Positions 30,262 to 38,907 of a stretch of DNA of 64,000 nucleotides are shown piece by piece (position 1 is the first letter of the stretch; each line of letters starts with the position of its first letter). The translations under genes and the position numbers were made by a program. The DNA comes from Allomuricauda ruestringensis DSM 13258 (GTDB taxonomy: Bacteria; Bacteroidota; Bacteroidia; Flavobacteriales; Flavobacteriaceae): assembly GCF_000224085.1 (NCBI RefSeq), contig NC_015945.1, positions 496,001 to 560,000 on the forward strand, in the 5' to 3' direction. The notes under the pieces were generated by a model. It made no database searches and was not told the origin of the DNA. It saw only the letters and a program-made list of their open reading frames with translations.

Positions 30262-30296
30262 AAAAGCGAATGAAGATTAGTTTCCTCACTCGCTTT
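30262..30296 (-). terminator. Intrinsic terminator of typA
   Basis: Stem AAAGCGAATGA/TCACTCGCTTT (one mismatch), with an A-run on the plus strand giving a U-tract for leftward transcription, 25 bases beyond the typA stop. Confidence 0.65.
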
Positions 30297-30320
30297 CCTA
30301 AAATTTAAAGCTGTTTATGA

Positions 30321-32120
30321 TTAAACCACTTTATTTCTTTTTCTGTCCACCTCTTTTAGGTATATTTTTCTAATCCTTAGGTGATGTGGCGTTACCTCAA
30401 CGTATTCATCTTTTTGGATGTATTCCAAAGCTTCTTCCAAGGAAAATTTGATAGCTGGCACAATCTTGGCCTTATCATCAGCTCCGGAAGAACGAACGTT
30501 GGATAGTTTTTTGGTCTTTGTTACGTTCACTGTCATATCATCTTGACGAGAGTTCTCACCGATTACCTGACCTTCATAAATATCCTCTCCTGGGTCAACA
30601 AAGAATTTACCTCTATCCTGAAGTTTATCAATAGAATAAGGAATCGCTGTTCCGTTTTCCATAGACACCAAAGAACCGTTCAATCGCTGTGGGATATCTC
30701 CTTTTAAGGGTTGATACTCCAAAAAACGGTGCGCCATAATGGCCTCACCTGCTGTAGCTGTCAACAATTGGTTTCTAAGACCGATGATGCCCCTGGATGG
30801 AATGATGAATTCACAAACCATTCGGGAACCTCTGGCTTCCATACTGGTCATTTCTCCTTTACGGATGGATACCATTTCCACAGCTTTACCGGATACTTCT
30901 TCCGGTAAATCGATGGTCAAGTTTTCCACAGGCTCACATTTTACACCATCAATCTCCTTGATGATTACCTGAGGCTGACCAATTTGAAGCTCGTAACCTT
31001 CCCTTCGCATGGTCTCTATCAATACAGAAAGGTGCAATACACCACGTCCATAGACCAAAAACTTATCGGCACTATCGGTTTCCTGAACGCGAAGTGCCAA
31101 GTTTTTCTCCAATTCCTTTTCCAAACGCTCCTTGATGTGACGGGAAGTAACAAACTTTCCGTCCTTACCAAAAAACGGACTATCGTTGATCGTGAAAAGC
31201 ATACTCATGGTAGGCTCATCAATCGCGATGGTTTTTAGTTTTTCAGGATTTTCAAGATCCGCAACAGTATCACCAATCTCAAAACCTTCCATTCCCACAA
31301 TGGCACAGATATCTCCTGCAACTACTTCTTCCACTTTCAAACGTCCCAGACCTTCGAAGGTGAAAAGTTCTTTGATTCTGGTCTTCACAATGGAACCATC
31401 TCTTTTTACCAAAGAAACCTGTTGTCCTTCGCGAAGTTTACCCCTTTGCAATCTACCAATGGCGATTCTTCCTGTAAACGAAGAAAAGTCCAGCGAGGTA
31501 ATCAACATTTGGGTTGTACCTTCTTGTGGTTTAAATTCTGGTACATGCTCAATGACCATATCCAACAATGGCTCGATGCTTTCGGTAGGCTCTTTCCAAT
31601 CCTCGCCCATCCAGTTGTTCTTGGCGGAACCATAAACGGTTGGAAAATCGAGCTGCCATTCTTCTGCACCCAATTCAAACATAAGGTCGAACACCTTTTC
31701 GTGCACTTCCTCCGGGGTACAGTTTTCTTTATCCACTTTGTTGATGACTACACAAGGCTTCAAACCAAGGTCAATCGCTTTTTGAAGCACAAAACGGGTC
31801 TGTGGCATTGGACCTTCGAAGGCATCTACCAGCAACAAAACCCCATCGGCCATGTTCAAAACACGCTCTACCTCACCACCGAAATCGGCGTGACCAGGGG
31901 TATCTATAATATTGATCTTAGTGTCTTTGTAAACAACGGAAACGTTTTTGGAAACGATGGTGATTCCGCGTTCCCTTTCCAGGTCGTTGTTGTCCAATAT
32001 CAGGTCACCTTTGTTCTCGTTATCGCGGAACAACTGGCAATGGTACATAATTTTATCAACCAAGGTAGTCTTACCGTGGTCTACGTGTGCAATGATTGCA
32101 ATGTTTTTGATTTTGGACAT
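30321..32120 (-). CDS. typA: Ribosome-associated translational GTPase TypA/BipA
   Basis: A 599-residue EF-G-like GTPase that binds the ribosome and assists 50S assembly and stress or cold adaptation. The G-domain motifs are G1 [18 protein letters not shown] (residues ~11-28), the switch I RERGITI, G3 [15 protein letters not shown] and G4 NKVDKE. Domain II and the EF-G-like domains III and V follow ([20 protein letters not shown]). The BipA-specific C-terminus contains [20 protein letters not shown] and [20 protein letters not shown]. The length is normal. It has its own promoter and terminator. Confidence 0.97.
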   Translation of the reverse strand: MSKIKNIAIIAHVDHGKTTLVDKIMYHCQLFRDNENKGDLILDNNDLERERGITIVSKNVSVVYKDTKINIIDTPGHADFGGEVERVLNMADGVLLLVDAFEGPMPQTRFVLQKAIDLGLKPCVVINKVDKENCTPEEVHEKVFDLMFELGAEEWQLDFPTVYGSAKNNWMGEDWKEPTESIEPLLDMVIEHVPEFKPQEGTTQMLITSLDFSSFTGRIAIGRLQRGKLREGQQVSLVKRDGSIVKTRIKELFTFEGLGRLKVEEVVAGDICAIVGMEGFEIGDTVADLENPEKLKTIAIDEPTMSMLFTINDSPFFGKDGKFVTSRHIKERLEKELEKNLALRVQETDSADKFLVYGRGVLHLSVLIETMRREGYELQIGQPQVIIKEIDGVKCEPVENLTIDLPEEVSGKAVEMVSIRKGEMTSMEARGSRMVCEFIIPSRGIIGLRNQLLTATAGEAIMAHRFLEYQPLKGDIPQRLNGSLVSMENGTAIPYSIDKLQDRGKFFVDPGEDIYEGQVIGENSRQDDMTVNVTKTKKLSNVRSSGADDKAKIVPAIKFSLEEALEYIQKDEYVEVTPHHLRIRKIYLKEVDRKRNKVV

Positions 32121-32139
32121 AACCTAAATTTTAAGCCCG

Positions 32140-32147
32140 CAAAGATA
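32140..32147 (-). promoter_or_regulatory. Putative -7 box of the typA promoter
   Basis: TATCTTTG on the minus strand ends 19 bases before the typA ATG, matching TAnnTTTG. No clear -33 TTG was seen. Confidence 0.4.
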
Positions 32148-32219
32148 CTGCTATTTTTTTCTTGTAAGCACACCTAAATGTTATTTTTATCTTATTGATT
32201 TAGTGGGAGTTCCGAAATA

Positions 32220-32759
32220 CTATCCCCTTCTCACAACCCAACCGAGCTTTAAGGCAAGAAAAATACCGAAGTTGCTTTCAAATTCATCAAAGAAATAACC
32301 GGGGCCAACCTCGAATCGAAATTGCAGTCCTTTCTGACCTGTACGCTGTAGACCATAAACGGCACCAATGGCTCCAAAGTAATCGGAAACATAGTCCAAA
32401 TCCCCGATTATCGCCTTCCCTCCTTGTATGGCGATGGTGGGTGCAATGTAGTTTCCCGTATTGCCTGCAATGTTTTTTCCTTTTGCTAGTCGTCTAGCAA
32501 AATTATAGTAATGTCGGTATTGTAGCCTCCCGATCGGGTATATCCCAAATCCACTTTCCAAAAAGTCTGATTCCCGGTACGCAAAACCCATGGTGGCCTC
32601 TGCCGCAATAGTTGAGTTTTGAGAAAGTCCTTGTTCGTAAATAATGCCTGGCAGCAGTACATTTAGGGTAAGTTGATGATTCTCAACGTTCTTTCCAGAT
32701 TGAGCGATTGCGGTGGCTCCAATAGATAACAATAAAATTAAAGAAGAAATAGTTTTCAT
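32220..32759 (-). CDS. Small outer-membrane-type protein, paralogue 3 of 3
   Basis: A 179-residue exported protein (signal peptide to ATAIAQ) forming the last of three tandem paralogues. Shared blocks are HQLTLNVLLPGIIYEQGL near the mature N-terminus, RHYYNFARR, GNTGNYIAPTIAI, and VYGLQRTGQKGLQFRFEVG followed by GYFFDEF. Alternating strands and an aromatic-rich C-terminal half suggest a small eight-stranded barrel. I do not recognise a named family. It is 54 bp downstream of the next paralogue, so the trio is probably one transcript. Confidence 0.75.
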   Translation of the reverse strand: MKTISSLILLLSIGATAIAQSGKNVENHQLTLNVLLPGIIYEQGLSQNSTIAAEATMGFAYRESDFLESGFGIYPIGRLQYRHYYNFARRLAKGKNIAGNTGNYIAPTIAIQGGKAIIGDLDYVSDYFGAIGAVYGLQRTGQKGLQFRFEVGPGYFFDEFESNFGIFLALKLGWVVRRG

Positions 32760-32813
32760 AAATGGTTAGTTTAAATTGTTTCTGGTTAAATCAAATACTA
32801 TACCAGAACAATT

Positions 32814-33371
32814 CTACAAACCAACACACCAACGCTTTTCACTGATAATCCATCCAATGCTGAGGTTGATGACGGGCTGAATGGCTCCTTTAAAAGGTCC
32901 CACATAATAGCCAGCACCAGCATCAATGGAGAAACTAAAGCCTGAATCAAAACTGCGTTGAATCCCGTAAACCAGTCCACCATAGCCGTGAATACCATCC
33001 ACTATTTGCCCCTCCACTAAACGGTCTCCTGGAGAAAAGATGGCCGCAGTTGGTGCAATATAATTGCCAGAATTCCCGTAAATGGACCTTCTACGCCTTT
33101 CTCGACTATTTAGATTGTGATAATATCTGTTTTGGATGGTTATGGCCGGAAAAAAATCGAAATCTTCCAGCGGTTTTGAACTAGCAGGTTCCAAAGCCGC
33201 TTGATACGCCACCCGAATATCCAAAGTACTGTTTACGCCCAGGGCCATTTCGTACTCGACACCAGGATTGATGGCATTGAGTTTAAACTGACGAATCTCG
33301 CAATTGGTCCCATATTGGGCATGCATAAAAAATCCAGATGACAGGAATGCTAAAAGTAGTAAGCGACGCAT
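32814..33371 (-). CDS. Small outer-membrane-type protein, paralogue 2 of 3
   Basis: A 185-residue exported protein (signal peptide ending near FMHAQ). It carries the same blocks as its neighbours: RQFKLNAINPGVEYEMALG, RYYHNLNSRERRRR, GNSGNYIAPTAAIF, and VYGIQRSFDSGFSFSIDAG followed by GYYVGPF. A Pro/Ser/Lys-rich loop (SKPLEDFDFFP) replaces the third strand region of the others. It is the middle gene of three leftward copies, with gaps of 54 and 65 bp. A barrel-type outer-membrane location is inferred; function unknown. Confidence 0.75.
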   Translation of the reverse strand: MRRLLLLAFLSSGFFMHAQYGTNCEIRQFKLNAINPGVEYEMALGVNSTLDIRVAYQAALEPASSKPLEDFDFFPAITIQNRYYHNLNSRERRRRSIYGNSGNYIAPTAAIFSPGDRLVEGQIVDGIHGYGGLVYGIQRSFDSGFSFSIDAGAGYYVGPFKGAIQPVINLSIGWIISEKRWCVGL

Positions 33372-33436
33372 TGTAGGTTAATTTGGTAGTATTATAACCC
33401 CATCTTCATCAAAATAGTATGTTTTGATGGCTTTAT

Positions 33437-34018
33437 TTAATCGAGATATGGGTTCTTTTGCTTTCTTTTGGTCGCTACCCATCCAAAAGTGAAGTTAAAC
33501 AATGGTCCATAACCATCAAGTGCACCGTCTCCTTTATAATATCCAGCACCCAATTCAAGATTGAAATTGAAGCCTTTTTCATAGGTACGCTGAATGCCGT
33601 AAACCATTCCGTAAAACCCCAAATTAAAATCGTCCGGGCCTTCTACGTCCGTGGAAATTCGTAGCTGCGAAAAGAAAATGGCCTGCGCTGCAGCAATATA
33701 ATTCCCGGAATTGCCTGAGGTATTCTTGTCCAACCTCTCCCTCCTATTAAAATTATGGTAATATCGGTAACGGTTATTCATGGCCAATCCAAACACATAC
33801 CCCTCTTGGTACGTTGCGGTGGCCAAACCCAAGTTTGTAGAAACACTTTGGTTCTTAAAAAGTCCCAGCTCATACGTAAAGCCAGGGCTCAGTAAGTTCA
33901 ATTTAAATTGATGGCGTTCCAAGTGCGGTAAATCAAAAGTTCCACCCTTTTCCTGCCATTGCGCTTGTGAAATGATTGGGAAAAAACAAAGAACAATAAA
34001 AACAATTTTATACTTCAT
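33437..34018 (-). CDS. Small outer-membrane-type protein, paralogue 1 of 3
   Basis: A 193-residue exported protein (signal peptide to ISQAQ). This is the first gene of the three-copy array and the one nearest kdsA, which is divergent. Diagnostic blocks are HQFKLNLLSPGFTYELGLF, RYYHNFNRRERLDKN, GNSGNYIAAAQAIF, and VYGIQRTYEKGFNFNLELG followed by GYYKGDG. It ends in a basic tail (TKRKQKNPYLD) absent from the others. Presumed barrel protein; no known function. Confidence 0.75.
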   Translation of the reverse strand: MKYKIVFIVLCFFPIISQAQWQEKGGTFDLPHLERHQFKLNLLSPGFTYELGLFKNQSVSTNLGLATATYQEGYVFGLAMNNRYRYYHNFNRRERLDKNTSGNSGNYIAAAQAIFFSQLRISTDVEGPDDFNLGFYGMVYGIQRTYEKGFNFNLELGAGYYKGDGALDGYGPLFNFTFGWVATKRKQKNPYLD

Positions 34019-34068
34019 GGTTGATGGTTTATCATGATAAATCTAAAAAGGATACCATTGTTTAATAT

Positions 34069-34076
34069 TATATTTG
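34069..34076 (+). promoter_or_regulatory. Putative -7 box of the kdsA promoter
   Basis: TATATTTG followed by TGC, 16 bases before the kdsA ATG, fits TAnnTTTG. No convincing TTG at the right distance. Confidence 0.45.
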
Positions 34077-34091
34077 TGCAAACTTTAAGAA

Positions 34092-34910
34092 ATGGACATC
34101 ACCAAAATTCCACAAATAAAACATACGGAAAGCGATAATTTTTTCTTGTTGGCAGGCCCCTGCGCCATTGAAGGCGAGGATATGGCCATGCGAATTGCTG
34201 AAAAAGTGGTTGCCATTACCAACAAGCTCAACATTCCCTATGTGTTTAAAGGGAGTTTTAAAAAAGCGAACCGTAGCCGTATTGATTCCTTTACTGGCAT
34301 TGGCGATGAAAAGGCACTAAAAATCTTGAGAAAGGTTTCCGAGACGTTCAAAGTTCCCACTATTACCGACATCCATCAAATTTCTGATGCCACAATGGCC
34401 GCAGAATATGTGGATGTTCTTCAGATTCCCGCTTTTTTGGTGAGACAAACCGACTTGGTGGTTGCAGCTGCCGAAACAGGCAAAGTGGTCAACTTGAAGA
34501 AAGGGCAATTTATGAGTCCGGAAAGTATGCAGCATGCCGTGAAAAAAGTAATCGATTCTGGTAATGAACAGGTTTGGATCACCGATCGCGGAACCATGTT
34601 CGGCTACCAAGACATGATCGTGGATTTCCGTGGTGTCCCCACCATGAAGCAATATGCTCCTGTGGTTTTGGACGTTACCCATTCCCTACAACAACCCAAC
34701 CAATCTTCGGGAGTTACGGGCGGTAGACCTGCTTTGATCGGGACAATGGCCCGAGCGGGAATCGCAGCTGGGGTTGATGGTCTTTTTATGGAAACGCATT
34801 TTGACCCTGCGAACGCCAAAAGTGACGGTGCCAACATGCTCGATTTAAGTTTATTGGAAAAACTACTGACGGATTTAACTGCCATCCGCAAGACCATCAA
34901 TTCACTATAA
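34092..34910 (+). CDS. kdsA: 3-deoxy-8-phosphooctulonate (KDO-8-P) synthase
   Basis: Condenses phosphoenolpyruvate with arabinose-5-phosphate to KDO-8-phosphate for lipopolysaccharide core synthesis; cytoplasmic TIM barrel, 272 residues. Motifs visible: FFLLAGPCAIEGED, YVFKGSFKKANRSRIDSFTG, ITDIHQISDA, LKKGQFMSPESM, ITDRGTMFGYQDMIVDFRG and TGGRPALIGTMARAGIAAGV, then MNETHFDP-like METHFDPANAKSDGANML. Cys24 in AGPC marks the metal-dependent class rather than the E. coli type, which has Asn there. It is divergent from the small barrel proteins. Confidence 0.97.
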   Translation: MDITKIPQIKHTESDNFFLLAGPCAIEGEDMAMRIAEKVVAITNKLNIPYVFKGSFKKANRSRIDSFTGIGDEKALKILRKVSETFKVPTITDIHQISDATMAAEYVDVLQIPAFLVRQTDLVVAAAETGKVVNLKKGQFMSPESMQHAVKKVIDSGNEQVWITDRGTMFGYQDMIVDFRGVPTMKQYAPVVLDVTHSLQQPNQSSGVTGGRPALIGTMARAGIAAGVDGLFMETHFDPANAKSDGANMLDLSLLEKLLTDLTAIRKTINSL

Positions 34911-34985
34911 TAACGCTTTAAATTGTTAAAATTTTAATTTCATGACTCTGTAAATCAAGAACATAAAACACTTAAAAAAAACATT

Positions 34986-35004
34986 ATTTATAATTAGTCT
35001 AAAT
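34986..35004. promoter_or_regulatory. Fur-box-like site upstream of the iron-uptake operon
   Basis: A 7-5-7 inverted repeat ATTTATA-ATTAG-TCTAAAT, one mismatch from the ATTTAGA-n5-TCTAAAT form of Bacteroidota iron boxes, ending 9 bases before the -33 element. Confidence 0.5.
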
Positions 35005-35013
35005 ATTTTTTGC

Positions 35014-35040
35014 TTGATTTAGCAGTGGGGCATACATTTG
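35014..35040 (+). promoter_or_regulatory. Promoter of the iron-uptake operon
   Basis: TTG (35014-35016), 16-base spacer, TACATTTG (35033-35040), followed by C. It lies between two Fur-box-like sites, 34 bases before the receptor ATG. Confidence 0.6.
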
Positions 35041-35052
35041 CACCTCAAACTT

Positions 35053-35071
35053 ATTTAGACCAATTACAAAT
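35053..35071. promoter_or_regulatory. Second Fur-box-like site at the translation start
   Basis: ATTTAGA-CCAAT-TACAAAT: the left half is a perfect iron-box half site, the right half has two mismatches. It covers the leader up to 3 bases before the ATG and is an inverted copy of the half site at 34998. Confidence 0.4.
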
Positions 35072-35074
35072 AAA

Positions 35075-37537
35075 ATGAAACACATATTACTCATTCTTAG
35101 TTTTGCTGCTTTTTTCACTTCTCAAGCACAAACAGGAAACCTAAAAGGAAAAGTAACCGATCAAAGAAACAACCCACTTGGCAATGTCAATATTGCGGTG
35201 TCCAACACCAGTTTAGGTACAAATACGGATTATTCCGGGGAATACGAAATTTCCAACCTTGCCCCTGGCTCCTACACCTTGACGTTTTCGATGGTAGGTT
35301 TTGGCACACAGAACAAAACCGTGACCGTTTACGCCAACCAAACCACCAAGGTGCAAACCATCACTTTGGTGGAAAGGCAAGAACAACTCAATGAAGTTGT
35401 GGTTGAAGGCAATCAAGTAAACAAATTTTCCCGCAAGGCAAGTGTCTACGTGTCGAAAATGCCACTCAAAGACATCGAGAACCCCCAGGTTTACAATTCC
35501 ATCTCAACTGAATTATTGCAAGATCAGGTCGTTACCAATTTTGATGACGCCCTTAAAAATGCGCCTGGAATCGATAAACTTTGGGAATCTACGGGTAGAG
35601 GAAGCGACGGTGCAGGTTACTTTTCATTGCGTGGATTTGCCGTGCAGCCCACAATGATCAACGGCTTGCCCGGTTTGACCAACGGCAGTCCTGATCCAGC
35701 AAATATTGAATCCATCGAAGTAATCAAAGGCCCATCGGGTACTTTGTATGGAAGTAGTTTGATTTCTTACGGTGGTTTGATCAACATCAACACCAAAAAA
35801 CCATACTACGGTTTTGGAGGAAATATCTCTTACACTTCAGGCAGCTACGGATTGAACCGTGTGAGTGCCGACGTAAATACCACTTTGGGCAATCAAAACA
35901 ACCTTGCCCTACGTGTGAACACGGCATACCACACACAAAACAGCTACCAAGATGCTGGATTTAGAAAGTCCTTCTTTTTTGCACCATCATTGGCGTTTCA
36001 GGCAAGTGATAGGCTTTCTTTCAACATCAATACAGAATTTTACAATGGCAGAAGCACCAACCAAACTATGTTGTTCCTAGATCGCGGGGCACCACTTCGT
36101 GTGACCAATCTTGATGAACTGGGGTATGATTTTAAACGCTCCTACACCAGTAACGACTTGTACATTGATACACCAACCTACAGTTTACAAGGTCAGATGA
36201 ATTACATTTTAAGTGATTCTTGGACCTCCCAAACTGTAGTTTCCAGGTCCAATGCAAAATCTGACGGCTACTATTCCTACTTGTACGAGGTAACCACAAC
36301 AGCCGAAGGTCTCTCAGAAACCCCTATTGCTGATGGCATTATTTTGGCTCGCTACACCAGCAACCAAAATTCTGAGACCTTGGGTACCGATATCCAACAA
36401 AATTTTATTGGGGATTTCAATATCGGAAGCATGCGCAATCGTATGGTTGTAGGCTTGGATTACCTTAAAACCAGAACCATCAATAACAGTACGGGCTATG
36501 GAAACCAAGGTTTTATATACGTAGGTAGAAATGTAGATGAATTCCAAGCTGTGGTTCCCGCTCTTCACAATGCTTTTGGCACACCTATGGGAACAGGTTT
36601 GTACGATTCCGGTGTGTTGACACAGGCAGGTGCCGATGCAGGGATAGCCACTTTGGCCAATCCTGGAGCACAATTTAGCGAGGCTGAGCAAGAAATTTTC
36701 AGTGCCTATGCCTCCAACGTGATCAACCTATTGCCAGAATTGTCCGCAATGGCCAGTTTGCGTGTGGACCGTTTTTCCAATGATGGGTACAATCAGACCG
36801 CTTTTTCACCAAAATTTGGATTGGTGTACCAACCCATCTTGAACAAAGTATCCTTATTCGCCAACTACATGAACGGATTCAGTAACGTAGCTCCCGTAAC
36901 AGAATTATCTGATGGAAATACATCCGTGAGAGCTTTGAACCCAGAACACGCCAACCAGTTCGAAGTCGGCACCAAATTGAACTTGTTCAACGACAAACTT
37001 TCGGCCACCTTTAGCTACTACGATATTACTGTTAGCGATATGGCACAACGAATCGATACCGATGCCGACAACTATTTCTATACCCAAGATGGCGAACAGA
37101 CAAGCAAAGGTTTTGAAGCCAGTATTGTCGCCTCTCCCCTTGATGGATTGAATATTATTGCAGGATACAGTTACAACGATAGCAAATTAGTGGAGGGAGA
37201 TGCCAGTTTTATAGGTTTTAGACCAGAGAGCGCAGGCCCCATGAACTTGGCCAATATTTGGGCCAGCTACCGATTTGCACAAGGTACATTGGAGAACTTT
37301 GGACTTGGATTTGGAGGTAACTACGCCAGCGAGAACAAAATTTTTAATAGATCCAATGGTACGTTTGCCATTGATGAGTATACTATCCTAAATGCATCCA
37401 CCTTTTACGATGCAAGAAATTTCAGAATCACTTTAAAGTTGGACAACATAGCCAACAAAGACTATTACAAAGGTTGGTCAACCATTAGTCCACAAAACTT
37501 GAGGAGTGTTTCTGCCAACTTCACTTATAAATTCTAA
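35075..37537 (+). CDS. TonB-dependent siderophore receptor
   Basis: An 820-residue outer-membrane active transporter. Signal peptide (cut after TSQA) is followed by a carboxypeptidase-D-regulatory-like domain (GNLKGKVTDQRNNPLGNVNI onward, residues ~23-105). A plug with APGIDKLWESTGRGSDGAGY, FSLRGFAVQPTMINGLPGLT and IESIEVIKGPSGTLYG comes next, then a 22-strand-type barrel. The C-terminus is SANFTYKF. The plug and the VNPEHANQFEVGTKL-like LNPEHANQFEVGTKLNLF segment are typical of ferrisiderophore receptors. It heads a tight five-gene operon with PepSY and DUF3325 proteins and is preceded by Fur-like boxes, supporting iron-siderophore uptake. The siderophore is unknown. Confidence 0.93.
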   Translation: MKHILLILSFAAFFTSQAQTGNLKGKVTDQRNNPLGNVNIAVSNTSLGTNTDYSGEYEISNLAPGSYTLTFSMVGFGTQNKTVTVYANQTTKVQTITLVERQEQLNEVVVEGNQVNKFSRKASVYVSKMPLKDIENPQVYNSISTELLQDQVVTNFDDALKNAPGIDKLWESTGRGSDGAGYFSLRGFAVQPTMINGLPGLTNGSPDPANIESIEVIKGPSGTLYGSSLISYGGLININTKKPYYGFGGNISYTSGSYGLNRVSADVNTTLGNQNNLALRVNTAYHTQNSYQDAGFRKSFFFAPSLAFQASDRLSFNINTEFYNGRSTNQTMLFLDRGAPLRVTNLDELGYDFKRSYTSNDLYIDTPTYSLQGQMNYILSDSWTSQTVVSRSNAKSDGYYSYLYEVTTTAEGLSETPIADGIILARYTSNQNSETLGTDIQQNFIGDFNIGSMRNRMVVGLDYLKTRTINNSTGYGNQGFIYVGRNVDEFQAVVPALHNAFGTPMGTGLYDSGVLTQAGADAGIATLANPGAQFSEAEQEIFSAYASNVINLLPELSAMASLRVDRFSNDGYNQTAFSPKFGLVYQPILNKVSLFANYMNGFSNVAPVTELSDGNTSVRALNPEHANQFEVGTKLNLFNDKLSATFSYYDITVSDMAQRIDTDADNYFYTQDGEQTSKGFEASIVASPLDGLNIIAGYSYNDSKLVEGDASFIGFRPESAGPMNLANIWASYRFAQGTLENFGLGFGGNYASENKIFNRSNGTFAIDEYTILNASTFYDARNFRITLKLDNIANKDYYKGWSTISPQNLRSVSANFTYKF

Positions 37538-37547
37538 AAAAAATCAG

Positions 37548-38264
37548 ATGAAAAAACTAATCGCAACCCTAATACTCATCACTTTGCCCGTATTGTCTGC
37601 CTCTGCACATTACCTTTGGATTGAGACCAACGGCAATGGAACCTTGGGCCAAGCACAAGAAGTTCGCGTGCATTATGGCGAATACACCTATGGTGTTATT
37701 GAAAAAGTGAAGGGAGAAGCTTTTCCCTTGGTTTCAAAATTCACATTATGGGTCATTGCTCCGGATGGCACAAAAACTGAATTGAGTACGAAAGCTAAGG
37801 AAGACCATTACCTTGCCAGCTTTACACCATCACAAAATGGCATTTACACCATTGCGCTGAACAACAATGAAATCGATGTGATCGATTATACCGAGTACGA
37901 CTTCGGGATTTTTAAGACACATTATCATTCCACAGCAAAAGTTCAGGTGGGAACCGACGGTGATACAAAAACCGTGAATCCTGATGGAATTGTGGTGAAA
38001 CAGTTGAAAAATGATGGTGAGGAAATTAAACTTCAAGTTTTGTACAAAGGCGAACCCATCGCAAAAAACGAGCTAAAAGTATATGTTTCCGATCTGTGGT
38101 CCAAAACATTGTACACCGACGACAATGGAGAGGTTTCCTTTGCCCTGCCATGGGATACCAAATACATTGTGGAGACCACGACAAAAGAGGAAATTCCAGG
38201 CACTTATAATGGTGATGACTATGAATTTATTTGGCACTGCGCCACCTATTGTATAAAACGATAA
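37548..38264 (+). CDS. DUF4198 domain periplasmic protein of the iron operon
   Basis: A 238-residue exported protein with signal peptide MKKLIATLILITLPVLSASA and mature N-terminus HYLWIETNGN. The start at 37548 is preferred over an in-frame ATG at 37506, which lies inside the upstream gene. The fold is beta-rich, ending in an Ig-like carboxypeptidase-type part (YKGEPIAKNELKVYVSDLWS, TDDNGEVSFALPWD). It matches the DUF4198 group, often found with nickel, cobalt or iron transport genes. The His-rich mature start and C-terminal WHCATYC could bind metal; that is inference. It sits 10 bp after the receptor gene. Confidence 0.85.
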   Translation: MKKLIATLILITLPVLSASAHYLWIETNGNGTLGQAQEVRVHYGEYTYGVIEKVKGEAFPLVSKFTLWVIAPDGTKTELSTKAKEDHYLASFTPSQNGIYTIALNNNEIDVIDYTEYDFGIFKTHYHSTAKVQVGTDGDTKTVNPDGIVVKQLKNDGEEIKLQVLYKGEPIAKNELKVYVSDLWSKTLYTDDNGEVSFALPWDTKYIVETTTKEEIPGTYNGDDYEFIWHCATYCIKR

Positions 38265-38267
38265 CCT

Positions 38268-38600
38268 ATGGTCACCGGGATTTCCTTTCTCACTTTTCTA
38301 GCCTTTTATTTGCTGTACTGTACATCTCAAAAAATGGCTGCCGTAGATACACTAGGTTTGGAGAAATGGACTGGTGTACATAAAAAAGCATCTCAATATG
38401 CCAGTTTGGCCCTAATGATTTTATCATTGGGGCTTAGCTGCTTTTACTGGGGTATTGGTTCGGGTACATTCACCTTTTTTATCCTTTTGATGACGATTGC
38501 CAGTTTGGTGATACTGCTAGCGCCATTGCGATTGTTGAACTACACCTTTTTAACCTTGATATTTGCTTGCTCCCTTATTTTCGAAACGCTATTGTTTTAA
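38268..38600 (+). CDS. DUF3325 small membrane protein
   Basis: A 110-residue protein with three predicted membrane helices: FLTFLAFYLLYCTSQ near the start, YASLALMILSLGLSCFYW, and FFILLMTIASLVILLAPLRL plus a final hydrophobic stretch. The size and order match DUF3325 proteins, which are regularly found between a siderophore receptor and a PepSY membrane protein. It begins 3 bp after the DUF4198 gene. An inner-membrane part of the iron-release or uptake apparatus is inferred; the biochemical role is not established. Confidence 0.8.
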   Translation: MVTGISFLTFLAFYLLYCTSQKMAAVDTLGLEKWTGVHKKASQYASLALMILSLGLSCFYWGIGSGTFTFFILLMTIASLVILLAPLRLLNYTFLTLIFACSLIFETLLF

Positions 38601-38603
38601 ACT

Positions 38604-38903
38604 ATGCCCGCCAATAAAAAATACCTGACTCCATCACCATGGCAACGATTTGCCAAAATATCCGCCGCCATATTTGGTGGATTTATTGTTGCGATTATGT
38701 TTCACATGGCATTGGCCAGTTGGTTCAACCATGTAGCCGTGATCATTACCAGTACATTTTCGGCTTTTGTTTTATGGGCGGTCTTAATGGTGGTTGCCTT
38801 TATGGGCAAAAATGGCTGGAAAGTTTGGGGCATTTATCTTTTGGCCAGCATAGTGCTCGGTGTCGTATGCTACTTCGGAAACCAAACCAACCCGATTCTA
38901 TAA
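38604..38903 (+). CDS. DUF3649-like small membrane protein
   Basis: A 99-residue protein with a cytoplasmic start (NKKYLTPSPWQRFAKISAAI) and three helices (IFGGFIVAIMFHMALASW; FSAFVLWAVLMVVAFMG; GIYLLASIVLGVVCYFG). It resembles DUF3649 proteins of siderophore operons. It starts 3 bp after DUF3325 and ends 4 bp before the PepSY gene. An overlapping frame reading 38639-38953 is a shadow. Confidence 0.75.
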   Translation: MPANKKYLTPSPWQRFAKISAAIFGGFIVAIMFHMALASWFNHVAVIITSTFSAFVLWAVLMVVAFMGKNGWKVWGIYLLASIVLGVVCYFGNQTNPIL

Positions 38904-38907
38904 AACT

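Noticed and set aside
31422..32177. 251-codon rightward ORF opposite typA
   Set aside because: Shadow of typA; it covers the typA start and promoter.
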